DNA from: CAZKWG01 sp964615375 | GTDB lineage: Bacteria > Myxococcota_A > UBA796 > CAZKWG01 | DNA: 64,000 bases | Assembly: GCA_964615375.1 (NCBI GenBank) | Contig: CAZTOW010000021.1 | Span: forward strand, 81,357 to 145,356 | Direction of reading: 5' to 3' | Shown here: in pieces, positions 47,201 through 56,500 of the stretch | Layout of the letters: the number at the start of each line of letters is the position of its first letter | Position numbering within the stretch: the first letter of the stretch is position 1 | Notes under the pieces: model-generated | What the model was told of the DNA's origin: nothing | The model's input: only the letters and a program-made list of their open reading frames with translations | Databases searched by the model: none | Program-made: the position numbers and the translations under genes

Positions 47201-47411
47201 CCTCATCCACGACGTGGTTCAGGCCGTCAAGGGCAACCTGAAGGTGGACTGGACCGAGCCCCACCGGGAGGACGTGAAGGCAGCGGTCAGGTCTGCTGTA
47301 CGGCGGGTGCTCCGGCGACGGGGGGTGAAGCCGGAGGATTTCGAGGGCCTGACGAATGCGGTGCTGGGTCAGGCTGTGGCGCTGTGGAAAGACTGGCCGA
47401 GGGTGGCGTGA
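44292..47411 (+). CDS. hsdR: Type I restriction system endonuclease/translocase HsdR
   Basis: 1,039 aa from GTG 44292, overlapping the hsdS stop. ATP-driven translocase and nuclease. Seen: PD-(D/E)XK nuclease region near the N-terminus (RIPDLVVYVNGLPLVVFELK), Walker A WHTTGSGKS (~315), Walker B IIADEAH (~415), motif III FTGTPL, motif VI-like INRVNRVFRG-type segment (AISRVNRVFRG), then a C-terminal helical HsdM-contact region. All parts present, so the three-gene operon should encode a working type I system. Confidence 0.95.
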   Translation: MSIVRSNESTFEAATIQRLHMLSYQYKYGPELERDPGEVVLHSVLRENLHTRYPSLTQSALDAAIDKITRPEGPDTLTRNLHFHTAILSRGFELSVERAPGSEAGGTGKGMLGPDRAVRETVHIHPIDWQQPERNHFLVVNQLHIAGPNRIPDLVVYVNGLPLVVFELKNPWDESANVDDAYNQLQHYSVLCPRLFEFNALCVASDGNETLHGMWCAGQEWYAPWKSVDGLQVEATKTGSMATLINGLFPKRRLLDYIRHFILFEVDKAGVVKKGAKYHQFFAVNTAVERTLAAFKNDDRRIGVIWHTTGSGKSLSMAFLVGILRHHPDLGSPAFVIQVDRNDLDDQLHDQFAVARHLVGPVQHAESVDQLRALLRTRGSEVIFTTVEKFALKRGPDGKVIETGHPLLSDRSDIIIIADEAHRSQYGFLNGFARYMSHALPNARRLGFTGTPLTFGGALGSLEGSETVEVFGNYIHTYDILQAQKDGSTVPIYYSPRKTDLHLKQGDIDQALTDAASQANVDGSELERRKSRWAALAEVAGARYRIEAVAKDILQHFQERSANFAGKAMVVCMTRKNCVRLYDELKALPGCPEIKIVMTGNLKEDPKEWSEQGHITSKPQRESIKKRMVDPDDPLKMVIVCDMWLTGTDIPCLHTLYVDKPMRGLNMVQAISRVNRVFRGKPHGLIVDYIGIGDELREATDKYRTGGGKGEPAPDISEQAVPLFLDCLDATRALLPEGRSWGAWRGLSPVEFEDLHSEVYAWLADDDARRDAYVQAEHRLTNAWLLVRTLDVGREHADELLFHQRVRKQILKTKPGAKVKRDLEETVRDLVDDHVASQGVADIFTLAGIKTPDISILDDKFLQTFKDRPHEDLRLKLLHALIADELVRRERSNLAQTRTFRELLENTIQRYHQRLIDAATVVQTIIEIREKMDDVASRALELGLSSEELAFYDAVHANYATIYDDPFLRDLIHDVVQAVKGNLKVDWTEPHREDVKAAVRSAVRRVLRRRGVKPEDFEGLTNAVLGQAVALWKDWPRVA

Positions 47412-47486
47412 TGATAGTAGTCGAGACGTGTCTTTGGCCAGAAATCCCCTCAGAGTCGGCCCGAATCACTCTGCGGTGCCAGGCCC

Positions 47487-48320
47487 CTAACTTGTCGCCA
47501 ACTGGTAGGACCACGTACCATCATTGTTCTTAGTCCAGTACACACGACGATAGAGGAAGTCCTTTTCTCCATCGCTATTTCTATAGATCCAGGCCATTGT
47601 ACCGGAATGCTTTAGCCTCCCCTGATCACAAACGCAACTCTGGTGGTCTACGAATCCACGTGTATAGACAAGATTCGTAATTGTCTCCTTCGATGCGTGA
47701 CCAAGGTTGTCATCACTATCAAGCAGCTTTAGATGTTCAATGTAGTATCGATCCAGCAGAGTAGGCTCTTGAGCTGACGTAAGCGGCATGGATTGAATCC
47801 CCACCGACTTTGCGACCCGAAGAATTAGCGCAGCATCGACCTCACAGAGATCCTCGAAAGCCTGTACCACCTTGCTCACTTCATGCAAGATGGGCAACCC
47901 CTGGGGAGCGCTAAGCACCAAATCCATGTCGAGTGACAAGTTTCGACCAAGTGCATTTGGCGTAGTGAAACGCCCCAGTCGACGCCAACTGTGCAGGCTG
48001 GTCGCCCTTTCAGGAATCAGCTCTTCGATTTGGTTCAATATGTTCTCAGCACTTTTCTCAAAGCGTCCGAGGTACGCTCCAAGAGAGAGGGACGCATCCG
48101 AAAGTACGCCCACGCCATTCGTAAGGACATGGCCTACCGCCAACATCCTCTTGGCGAATCTTCTTGGGTTGAACTTGAACGAGACTAGAGGGAGTAATGG
48201 TGTAAGTTTGCCTGCTGACGCCGTCGAGATCAGTGCACTATCAGGAAGAATGGAACCGACAACAAGCGATGAACCAGCAACGAGAAACGCCCTTCGTGAT
48301 ACATTGAATGGAGTGCTCAT
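47487..48320 (-). CDS. Tat-exported protein of unknown function, low GC
   Basis: 277 aa. ATG 48320 has AAGGAGG, the clearest ribosome site in the window. Twin-arginine signal (NVSRRAFLVAG) followed by a hydrophobic stretch ending in ASA, so it is exported folded. The mature part is mixed helix with Cys-containing CVCDQG and a Trp/Tyr-rich end (WTKNNDGTWSYQL). No family recognised. GC content and codon use (ATA, AGA, TTA) differ strongly from the flanking hsd genes and cassette B, which suggests separate acquisition. Confidence 0.75.
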   Translation of the reverse strand: MSTPFNVSRRAFLVAGSSLVVGSILPDSALISTASAGKLTPLLPLVSFKFNPRRFAKRMLAVGHVLTNGVGVLSDASLSLGAYLGRFEKSAENILNQIEELIPERATSLHSWRRLGRFTTPNALGRNLSLDMDLVLSAPQGLPILHEVSKVVQAFEDLCEVDAALILRVAKSVGIQSMPLTSAQEPTLLDRYYIEHLKLLDSDDNLGHASKETITNLVYTRGFVDHQSCVCDQGRLKHSGTMAWIYRNSDGEKDFLYRRVYWTKNNDGTWSYQLATS

Positions 48321-48552
48321 TGCTATCCCTCCTTGTGCTATTTGGTTGACGACCCACTTCTCTTTATACGCAGGTTATCCCAGCAGTCGGCCTCGGCACC
48401 TGCAAGGAACTTGTCAATTCGATCCTCTGAAACCAATATGGTGACGCCTAACGGTCTTCGGTTCTATCTCAGCGTCTATCTGAATATAGACACATGTACA
48501 GTATACATGGTTAGGCAGTCTCCTGATGAGACCTCTACTTTGGTTCGGCAAC

Positions 48553-50259
48553 TTACATGTCATGAACTATGAGTGATTTCCTCCCCCTAATCGCCTCCAG
48601 CACCTCCTCCGGCGGCTTCATCCCCTTCGCCCACCGCGCCCCGTTGAACCCATACCTGACCTCGCCGATCCAGACGTTGTGCCAGATATCTCGCCTGCCC
48701 TGCTGCCCGCAGACCACCCGGATCAGCCCGTACCCCGGCAGGTCGAAGCTGAGATCCTGGCAGCCCTCAGCGGCCTGCTGGCGCTGCTCAGCGGTCGCTC
48801 CGCCCCGACGCTCGCTCGGGCCTGCTGGCGACGCGGGCCCGCTTCCGGCCGCCAGGCGCTCCTCTCCCATGCGGCTGAGGGTCTGACCTGCGCCACGCAG
48901 GGACTCGGCCAGGATCGCGGCGAAGCGCGGGATGTGCTCGGCGGGGATCATCAAGCCGGGACCCTTGCCGGGGTAGTCGGCGTAAGGGTCGTAGGGCTCG
49001 CCCTCGGTCTGCCAGGGCTCGAAGTGGGCGCCTCGCTCGTGGGCGCCGAGGTTGAGCAGGAGGCGGTTGGCGAGGTTGATCTGAGCGGCGGTCCAGCGGC
49101 CACCAGGGGGACGCAGGTCGATGCTGCTGACCATGGAGCCCCGGTTGACGTGGGTGGAGACGGAGAGCCCGTGCTCGGCGAGGTAACGCTTGACGGCCTG
49201 GGAGACGGCGCCACGGCCGGGGTAGTCGCTGCCGCCGCCGTCCTTGACCAGCATCTCGCGGGCCAGGGACATGAGGTAGCGGGGCTCGGCGAAGGTCTCG
49301 GGGGGGCGCTCGGCGGGGGCGGCGCGGTCGCGCTGGAGCATCCAGAGGGGCGCCCGGGTGCGCTCGTCCCCTCGCCTCAGCTCGGCGTGCTCACCGTCGA
49401 CGGCCTGGACACGCCAGCCACGCTCGACGCGGAGGCCGGCAGGCTCGACGCGCTGCAGAGTGACGGGATCGCCCACGGCCCAGCGCTCGCGCCAGTCGGG
49501 AGGGACCTGGGTGAGCCAGGTCAGCTCGGCAGACTCGGCGGGGCTGCGCGCGGACCTGAGCTCCAAGGCGAGGCGGCGATCGTCCAGAGCAGACCAGTCG
49601 GGCACAGGGATCTGGGGATGGCGCTCGCGCCAGGCGGCGAAGCGGGCGTACTTCTTCCGTAGGGTGACGATGTGCGCGGCGGTGTGGTCGGCGTGCTGCT
49701 TGCGGGTGGCCTCGGTGCGCGCGCGAGCGGCCTTGTCGCGCCAGTAGCCGAGGCTGCCCAGATCGGCGCGGAGCTGGCGCCAGGCTTCGGCGGGGGCGAG
49801 GTAGATCTGGCCGTCCAGGCTGGGGTCGGGCGCGACGGGGGGCGGGGGGCCACGCTCGGCGTAGAGCTCGCGCTGGGAGGAGAGCACGCGGCCCGAGTCC
49901 AGGCGCACGTCGATGTAGGTGCTGTGCTCGACCTGCTGGGCTTCGCCGGGGCGGCCGACGGTGGTGGTGAAGTGCAGGACGCGGGTGATCTCGCCGTGCT
50001 CGCCGGTGGGGAGCACGACGCGCTGGCCTCGGGCGGCGCGCTCGGGTTCGACGCGGGGGCCTCGACCATCGGCAGGGGGCGGCTCGGGCGCGGGGGCGGC
50101 GCGGCGGGCGGAGAGGGCGTCCAGGCGAGGCTGGATACGCGCGGCCAGCGCCTCGCGGTTGCGGGCGAAGTAGCCGGCGATGTAGTCGGCGGGGATGTCG
50201 CCGGGTGGCTGGGCGACGAGGCGCGCGGCGACGGCGTCTACCAGGCTGAGGGCGTTCAT
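48553..50259 (-). CDS. Cassette B 568-aa protein with shared tag at N-terminus
   Basis: 568 aa from ATG 50259 (overlaps the GHKL gene stop, ATGA). Residues 5-48 are the shared helical tag (IPADYIAGYFARNREALAAR). After a Pro/Ala linker comes a beta stretch (GQRVVLPTGEHGEITRVLHF) and a long Arg-rich helical region. The C-terminus holds a small conserved-looking domain (LSFDLPGYGLIRVVCGQQ..WHNVWIGEVRYGFNGARW). No enzyme signature. Last gene of cassette B. I infer a cargo or structural protein because of the tag. Confidence 0.65.
   Translation of the reverse strand: MNALSLVDAVAARLVAQPPGDIPADYIAGYFARNREALAARIQPRLDALSARRAAPAPEPPPADGRGPRVEPERAARGQRVVLPTGEHGEITRVLHFTTTVGRPGEAQQVEHSTYIDVRLDSGRVLSSQRELYAERGPPPPVAPDPSLDGQIYLAPAEAWRQLRADLGSLGYWRDKAARARTEATRKQHADHTAAHIVTLRKKYARFAAWRERHPQIPVPDWSALDDRRLALELRSARSPAESAELTWLTQVPPDWRERWAVGDPVTLQRVEPAGLRVERGWRVQAVDGEHAELRRGDERTRAPLWMLQRDRAAPAERPPETFAEPRYLMSLAREMLVKDGGGSDYPGRGAVSQAVKRYLAEHGLSVSTHVNRGSMVSSIDLRPPGGRWTAAQINLANRLLLNLGAHERGAHFEPWQTEGEPYDPYADYPGKGPGLMIPAEHIPRFAAILAESLRGAGQTLSRMGEERLAAGSGPASPAGPSERRGGATAEQRQQAAEGCQDLSFDLPGYGLIRVVCGQQGRRDIWHNVWIGEVRYGFNGARWAKGMKPPEEVLEAIRGRKSLIVHDM
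50116..50247 (-). other. Shared helical tag, copy 2 (N-terminus of 568-aa protein)
   Basis: Residues 5-48. LVDAVAARL...PPGDIPADYIAGYFARNREAL, the same pattern as copies 3 and 4. It lies next to copy 3 on the DNA, so the two form a near-tandem repeat across the gene boundary. Confidence 0.8.
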
Positions 50260-52715
50260 CACACCCTCCGCAGGGCCTGGGAGACGCGGCCGATGAGGGC
50301 GGCCCGGTTGCGGGCGAGGAAGGCGTCGATGTAGGCGGGGTCGATGCCGGCAGGTGCGCGCTGGCGCAGGGCCTGGCCGACGCCGTCGATGATGCGCACG
50401 GCTCGGGGGTCCTGGTCGGCGCTGTCGGCCTCGACGACGGCGCTGAGGCGCTGGTGCAGGGCGTCGAGCTCGGCCTCCAGGCGGGTGACGTCGGCGCGGG
50501 CCTTGCGGTGGGTCTTCGCCTCGGCGCGGGCGGCCTGGAGCTGCCGGGTGAGTCGGGAGAGGGCGCGCTGCTCGGGGGTCTCTACCACCGGGAGTTGATG
50601 GACGCGCGCGACGAGGGCGGCGATGGCGGGGAGCAGGTGGGCGGTGGCGGCGCCCAGGTCTTCGCGGGCGGCGATGAACGCCTCGTCGTGGCCCTTGCCC
50701 ATGCGGCCGTCGATGTGCGCGAGCTCGTGACAGGCGACGCCATGCAGAAAGGCGGCGATGGCCAGCGGGCGCTCCTTGTGGACCTTCAGCACGGCGGCGT
50801 AGCGGTCGGGGTGCAGGTAGATGACGTTGTGCCCGGCGGGGGTGCGCTCGGCCATGCCGACGGTGGTGTCGTCGAGCACGAAGCCGGGCTTGAACGGGCG
50901 CCGGATGCGCGCCTCGGCGGCGATGAGGCGCAGGGTGGCGTCCCAGGCGGTCAGGTGGGGGATCCAACGGCCGAAGCCGTCTCGGAAGCGGCGAGCCTTG
51001 CGGCGGTCGTAGTTCTTCTTGCTGACGCGCAGGGCGGCGAGCTTGCCGAAGGGGCTCCTGCGCGCAGCGGGCGCGTCGGGCGCCAGGCGGGCGAGCGCGG
51101 CCTGTGCCCGGCCCAGCCCGGCGGCCTGGAGCAGCCCTCCCCCGCCTGGAGAGAGGGCGGCGTCGGCGGCGCGGTCGAGCGCGGCTCCGATGGCCTCGGC
51201 CTCGCCGGTTGCCAGGTTGCCCAGGGCCTCGGCGTGGTGCAGGGCGTGGCGGACCTCCTCATTCAGGATGGCGGCGCCGCTCTCGCCGCCCTGGGCGCGC
51301 GCGGCGTCGGCCTGGGAGAGCGCGGCGCGGATCAAGGCCACGCCGTCCAGCGAGCCCAGCACATCGGCGGGCTCGGCGTGTGCGCGCTTGCCGGGAGGAG
51401 CCGCGCTGGTGACGGGCGCCGACCTCGGGTCGATGCTGTTCTGCCCGGCGTAGAAGTCGGCGATGGCGCCCAGCGCTCCCTCGAGGGCGACGCGCACGCC
51501 GGGGTCATCGAAGGCGGCCCGGGTGGCCTCGGCGATCTGGTGAGCCCCGCTGCGCTCCTCGTCGGTGTCGGCCTCGGGCTCGAAGACCTCGGCCTCGCGA
51601 TCCTCCCCCACGCTCTCGTTCTCGCGCTCGACCTCGGCTACCAGCTCCTCGAAGACAGCGCGCGCGTCCTCCATCAGGCTCTCGCGGCTGGCGTCCAGCG
51701 GGTAGCCGATCGAGCCGGGTCGGGCGCGCGTGTGAAGGTCGATCACGATGTCGGCCTTCAGGTTGTTGCGCCAGGAGCTGCCGCGGAACTGGTAGAGGCC
51801 GTTGAGGCGGACATAGTATGCGCCGAGCCGATCGCCGGGCGGGCGCTTGTACGCCTTGACGGTGGCGGTGGTGTGCGGGCCCCAGCTCCCGGCCAGGGCG
51901 ACGCGCGCGCCGCCGCGCCGGCTGAACAGGGGGCGGACCTCGGCGCCGTTGAGCGTGAGCCGGATGTCGGGGAGATCGTTGGCGCCCAGCAGCTCGGCCA
52001 GGCGCTGGAGCAGGGGGACATACGCCTGGCGGGCGTGGTCCCAGCGGCTCAGGAACTTTGGATCGACGCCGAAGATGGTGATGCGCGTCCCCTGGCGGAA
52101 TGGGGCGTCGAAGATCTCGACGTCGCTGTGCATGCCTCTGGACACGGCGCGATTGTCCCGGGTGTGCATCTCCCACTCGAAGGTGGCGCTGGCGCCCAGG
52201 ATCACGGCCTTGGCGACGCCAAAGCCTCCGGCCGCCTGCGCCGAGTCGACGGCGCCGCCCTTCCCCGAGTCCCCCAGGCTGAGGAACTTCGTGAGTATCG
52301 CGTCGGTGTCCATGCCGATTCCATTGTCTTCCCAAGTCAAGGCACGGCGAGCGGGCTCCCAGGTGACCGCGAAGGTCCCCTCCCCTGCTCGGATCTGTCT
52401 GGCCGATATTGCCGCTCGAATGGCATCAATCGCGTTCTGCGTCGTCTCACGGGTGGCGATGACGGGCAGGTCGCCTGACTTGTAGACGGTGGCGGTCATG
52501 TGCGACCACATCACTGCGGCGTTGACGGTGGGGCGGCCGGTGGCCTTGGCCTCCAGGAGTTCGGTGAGGCGAGGCTCGGCCTGGAGCGCCGCTCGGAGGG
52601 CGGCGTGGTCGACGGCGAGCGCTCCGCGCGCGCGGAGCTGTCCCGAGGGCGCGGGAAGGCGTTGGGTGCAGCCACACGGGCAGGGGCGGCCCTGGGGGGC
52701 GTTGGTGCAGGCCAT
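50259..52715 (-). CDS. GHKL-type ATPase fused to an HExxH domain, shared tag at C-terminus
   Basis: 818 aa from ATG 52715 (ATGA overlap with the M15 gene). N-terminal GHKL (Hsp90/MutL-like) ATPase: N-box TRETTQNAIDAI (E90, N94), G1 box DNGIGM (130-135), G2 box GGFGVAKAV (163-171). After a charged middle, a second domain has H663-E-L-A-H667 (CHELAHIDGRMGKGH) as in zinc peptidases, with H675 as a possible third ligand. The last 45 residues are the shared tag. GHKL plus zincin in one chain is unusual. GHKL ATPases act in chaperone, repair and phage-defence or anti-defence proteins. Role unknown; the tag suggests delivery with its cassette partners. Confidence 0.8.
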   Translation of the reverse strand: MACTNAPQGRPCPCGCTQRLPAPSGQLRARGALAVDHAALRAALQAEPRLTELLEAKATGRPTVNAAVMWSHMTATVYKSGDLPVIATRETTQNAIDAIRAAISARQIRAGEGTFAVTWEPARRALTWEDNGIGMDTDAILTKFLSLGDSGKGGAVDSAQAAGGFGVAKAVILGASATFEWEMHTRDNRAVSRGMHSDVEIFDAPFRQGTRITIFGVDPKFLSRWDHARQAYVPLLQRLAELLGANDLPDIRLTLNGAEVRPLFSRRGGARVALAGSWGPHTTATVKAYKRPPGDRLGAYYVRLNGLYQFRGSSWRNNLKADIVIDLHTRARPGSIGYPLDASRESLMEDARAVFEELVAEVERENESVGEDREAEVFEPEADTDEERSGAHQIAEATRAAFDDPGVRVALEGALGAIADFYAGQNSIDPRSAPVTSAAPPGKRAHAEPADVLGSLDGVALIRAALSQADAARAQGGESGAAILNEEVRHALHHAEALGNLATGEAEAIGAALDRAADAALSPGGGGLLQAAGLGRAQAALARLAPDAPAARRSPFGKLAALRVSKKNYDRRKARRFRDGFGRWIPHLTAWDATLRLIAAEARIRRPFKPGFVLDDTTVGMAERTPAGHNVIYLHPDRYAAVLKVHKERPLAIAAFLHGVACHELAHIDGRMGKGHDEAFIAAREDLGAATAHLLPAIAALVARVHQLPVVETPEQRALSRLTRQLQAARAEAKTHRKARADVTRLEAELDALHQRLSAVVEADSADQDPRAVRIIDGVGQALRQRAPAGIDPAYIDAFLARNRAALIGRVSQALRRV
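50262..50396 (-). other. Shared helical tag, copy 3 (C-terminus of GHKL-HExxH protein)
   Basis: Last 45 residues of the 818-aa protein: GIDPAYIDAFLARNRAAL is the best-conserved part. It is C-terminal here and N-terminal in the other three. Confidence 0.85.
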
Positions 52716-53530
52716 CAGGCGTTTCCTCCAGGATAGGGGCCGATCTCGGCGGTGACGGCCTCCCAGGCGCGGCGGTTGCCCTGAGGCAGCAGGAGGCGCC
52801 CGCGGCCCGCTCCCTGCTCGACGAGGACGTAGCCGGTCCAATACTGGCGATAGACGGCGCCGCCGCTGCCCACCTTGCGCACGCCGGCCCCCAGGATGCG
52901 CGGGAGACAGGCGGCCTGCACGCGGGGAAGGGTCTCGTTGGGGAAGACCTGGACGTGCCCCGGATCCCACCCCAGGTTGTAGCGCGCCCAGAGGTTGGAG
53001 CGTGACCAGTCGCCGCCCCAGCTCAGGCCGAGGGCCTTCGCCTCGGGGCCCAGGGCGGCGTAGAAGCTGGCGGCGCCGCGCGTGCGCGCGGAGTCGGGAT
53101 CCTCGTCGCCCCAGCCGTAGCGCCGATCGGCGATGTCGGCGGCCAGCCCTGCAGGGTAGCCCTGCTCGTCCACGGCGTTGTGGAAGCTGAAAGAGACGGT
53201 GGTGGCACCCTGGGCGCGCAGGATGTCCTGGGAGGGCAGAGAGCGCCAGGTGTAGGACAGCGAGGGCTGCCAGCCGAGGGCGCTCATGCGGCTCAGCAGC
53301 TCGGGCAGGCGCAGGCGGGGGTCGGCGGCGGCCAGCTTCTGCTCCTGGCTCCAGCGGTTCTCGGCCAGCGGGGGCAGCGCGCGCAGGAGCTGGGCGGCGG
53401 TCTCGGCGGGGCGCGGCGCCGGGGACCTGGGGTTGGGCCCGTGCGCGGGCTCGCGGCGCTCCTCGCGCTCCCCAGCGGCCAACAGGATGAGCCCAGCGGC
53501 CCCGCCAATCCACAGCCAGAGCGGGATCAT
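52715..53530 (-). CDS. Membrane-anchored M15-type peptidoglycan hydrolase
   Basis: 271 aa from ATG 53530 (overlaps the stop of the methylase-helicase). N-terminal TM anchor (residues 3-20, LWLWIGGAAGLILLA), a Pro-rich linker, then an M15/VanY-like zinc peptidase core: SFSFHNAV (H117), GLAADIAD (D132), and DPGHVQ (D189, H192) after GLSWGGDWS. These match the H..D...DxxH zinc and catalytic set of M15 enzymes that cut peptidoglycan stem peptides, including phage endolysins. Ligands intact, so it should be active. Its place inside cassette B supports an entry or exit lysin role. Confidence 0.78.
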   Translation of the reverse strand: MIPLWLWIGGAAGLILLAAGEREERREPAHGPNPRSPAPRPAETAAQLLRALPPLAENRWSQEQKLAAADPRLRLPELLSRMSALGWQPSLSYTWRSLPSQDILRAQGATTVSFSFHNAVDEQGYPAGLAADIADRRYGWGDEDPDSARTRGAASFYAALGPEAKALGLSWGGDWSRSNLWARYNLGWDPGHVQVFPNETLPRVQAACLPRILGAGVRKVGSGGAVYRQYWTGYVLVEQGAGRGRLLLPQGNRRAWEAVTAEIGPYPGGNA

Positions 53531-56500
53531 GGTTCCTCCTCGTGGGCCCCACGGCGCAGCAGGCCACGCGGAAAGGGGCGGCCCCACCAGCGCCGGGTGA
53601 GCTCGTCCAGCTCGGTGAACGTGTGCTCGCTCTCGGGGATGAGGGCGAGGAGGCGCGCCCAGCCCTCCACAGTGGGCGGGACCAGGGGGTCGCGACCCAG
53701 CTCGGCGCCGACGCGCAGCGAGAGGAGGCCGGTATGCACCACGGGGAACACCTCCCGGCGCGCGAGCTGCCCCTGCTCCAGCCCGCGCCGGATCTCCTGG
53801 CCGAGGGCCGACCAGACCCGGGACTGCCAGCCATCGGGCGCGCTGGCCCACTGCTCGGTGTCCCAGCCGTGGCGCACAAGCGCGTCCACGTATCCAGGGC
53901 GAGCGTCGATCAGCCTGCGCTCCTCGTCGGGCCAGCCAGGAGGGTTCACGCGCTCGGGGCCCAGCTCTGCGGTGAGGGCCTGGATCTCGGCGCGCTCGTG
54001 AACACGCCAGCGCATACCGCCGGCCTCGCGCAGCGGCAGGTCGGACCCCTCGCCCACACGACCGACCTCGTACCAGCCATCGTCCGCGCCCTGAAGGCGC
54101 AGGCCGGCGTAGAGCGGCGGTCCCTGGTCCTGGATGTAGAGGGGCTGGTCGCGCACGGCGCCCGCGAGCGGGAACCAGGGCCAGGCGCTCGAGTCGACGC
54201 GGCTGAGCGTGGACAGGCGCTCCTCGCCCTCGGCGCGCAGCCGAGCGGCCTCGGCAGGGTCGCTCACGGTGGTGGCGCGGCGGTAGCGGCTCTGAATGGC
54301 GTGCAGCAGGCGCACGGCCTCTGTCCGCGCGCGGAGTGCTGCGGCGGCGAGGATCTGGGCGCGCCTCTCGTCGGCGATGGCGCGGGCCATCTCGGGGTTG
54401 CAGCTCAGCTCGATGAGCAGATCGGTCATGGCGTCGTCCTTCTCCGCGGCTGGGTTGTTGGTCACGCGGTCCTGGCCGCTGAGCAGAGAGCGCATCCAGG
54501 TCGCCTTGCCGTCAATCTTGCTGAATCGCCGCCCGTCCACGCGCTTCGCCAGGTAGTAGTAGAGTGCGATGGAGTCCAGCGCGTTGCCCTGGCGTACACC
54601 GCGCCCGTTGCGCTGTTGCAGGGTCGCGGGCTCCCAGGGCAGGTCCAGGTGGTGGATGGCGCAGGTGCGACGCTGCAGATCCACGCCCTCGTAGGCCACC
54701 GCGTTCGCGATCACCACGTCATAGCGGGGCGGCTCGTACTCGGGGTCGTCGGGGTGCTCGCCCGCGCCGTTGAAGTCCTCGGCGATCTTCTGGCGGGTCT
54801 CGGGGTCCTTGGCCTCAATCGCGTTGAGGATGGCGATGCGGCCTCTGTCGATGCCGGCCTCGACCAGCGCCTCGCGCATCCACCAGTGGACGGCCACGTT
54901 GTCGCAGAAGACGATGTGCCCGCACTGCGGCTTCTCCAGGATGCGCTCGACGGCAGCGTCGATCTTCGGGCTGTGCGGGCTCACGCCGACGACGCGGGGG
55001 TTCTTGTGCGGCGGGGTCTTCGAGCGCCCATCCTCGTCCTCGTCCTTGGCGTTCACCTCATCCAGCATGGCGTGGACGCCAACCAGATCGACGCGCAGGG
55101 CGACACCGAGCTGCTTGAGGCGCAGGGCGCGCAGCAGGTCCGGGTCGTGGATGCCGCCCTTGCGGATCTTCTGGTCCAGGTCGGCCAGCAACTGGCAGTA
55201 GGCGTCGATCTTGCGACGCTGGGCGGGGTCCAGGTCCACCTCGACGCGGTTGGGCACGGGTTTGGGCAGCTTCAAACCCACGTCCTCGGCGGTGCGGAAC
55301 TCGCCATAGCGGTGCAGCACGTCACGAAGCTCGTGCAGGTTCTGGAACGCGGTGCAGGCCAGGCGCACGCGCAGGCGGCCGGTCAGGTCCAGGGTCTCGC
55401 GCGACTCCAGCTTGCAGAATCGATCGATGAAGCTCTCGGGGTCGGGGATGCCGATGCGCGACCAGGCGTTGGGGTTCACGAACTGGAGCATGTTGTAGAA
55501 CTCCAGCGGGCTGTTCTTGGCGGGCGTGGCCGAGAGCAACATGATCCCGGCGCCTCCGGTGCGCTCGCGGATCGTGTTGCATCGGAAGTCGAGCTGCCAG
55601 GCGCGTTTAGAGCCCTCTCCCGCGTTGCCCATGAAGTCGGGCAGACCGCCCTCTCTCTCCTCCACAAGGAAGAGGTTTTTGAAATTCTGCGATTCATCAC
55701 AAACCAGGAAGTCTATCCCCAGGTCATCCCAGGCGATGCCAGGATCGTAAGCCCAGCCGTTCGGCAGCTCCATCTGCATGGAGATCCACGCTTCTGCGCC
55801 GTGTTTGAGCAGGGCCTCGTCGCGCTCGCTCAGCTCGCGGTCGCGACTCTGGATGTTGCGACGGCGCAGCGCGATCTCGCGTTGAATGGCGGCTGTGCGG
55901 TTGGCGTAACGGACCAGCGGCCCCGCGTTCACGCGCGTTCGTCCGAGCGCGCTGTAGGTGATGAGCACCACGTCGGCGTCCCCGGCCTGGAACTGCGTCC
56001 ACTTGTGGGCGCGCTCGGCGGGGGTGTCCACCACGGCGCGCAGCCGACCCTTGCCGCGCCCGCGCGCGCCGACCTTGAGCGAGGAGCCGATGACGACCAC
56101 GCGGTAGTCGGGCAGGCATCGGGCGAAGTCTCGCACCCACTTCCAGATGATGCTGTTGGGCACGACCACGGCCGGGCGTTTGATCCAGCCCTCCTGGCGC
56201 CCGGTCGCGATCACGCTGATCGCAGTGTAGGTCTTGCCCAGCCCCACGTCAAAGGCCAGGAGACCGCCGCGATTGGCGATGACCTTGCGGGCGCCGCGCA
56301 CCTGATAGTCCTTGAGCGTGGGGCCGTCAGAGGCCCATCGGGCCACGGGCAGCGGATCGGCGCTGTAGGTGGGCTCCACGTAGCCGCGCAGGCTCTGGTT
56401 GTAGGTGTGTTCAATGGCGCCGCGATGCTCCGGGTGGCTGGCGAGCCAGGCGCGGAAGGATGCCTCCCACGCGCGCGCCTGGCGCAGGCGGGCCTGGTCG

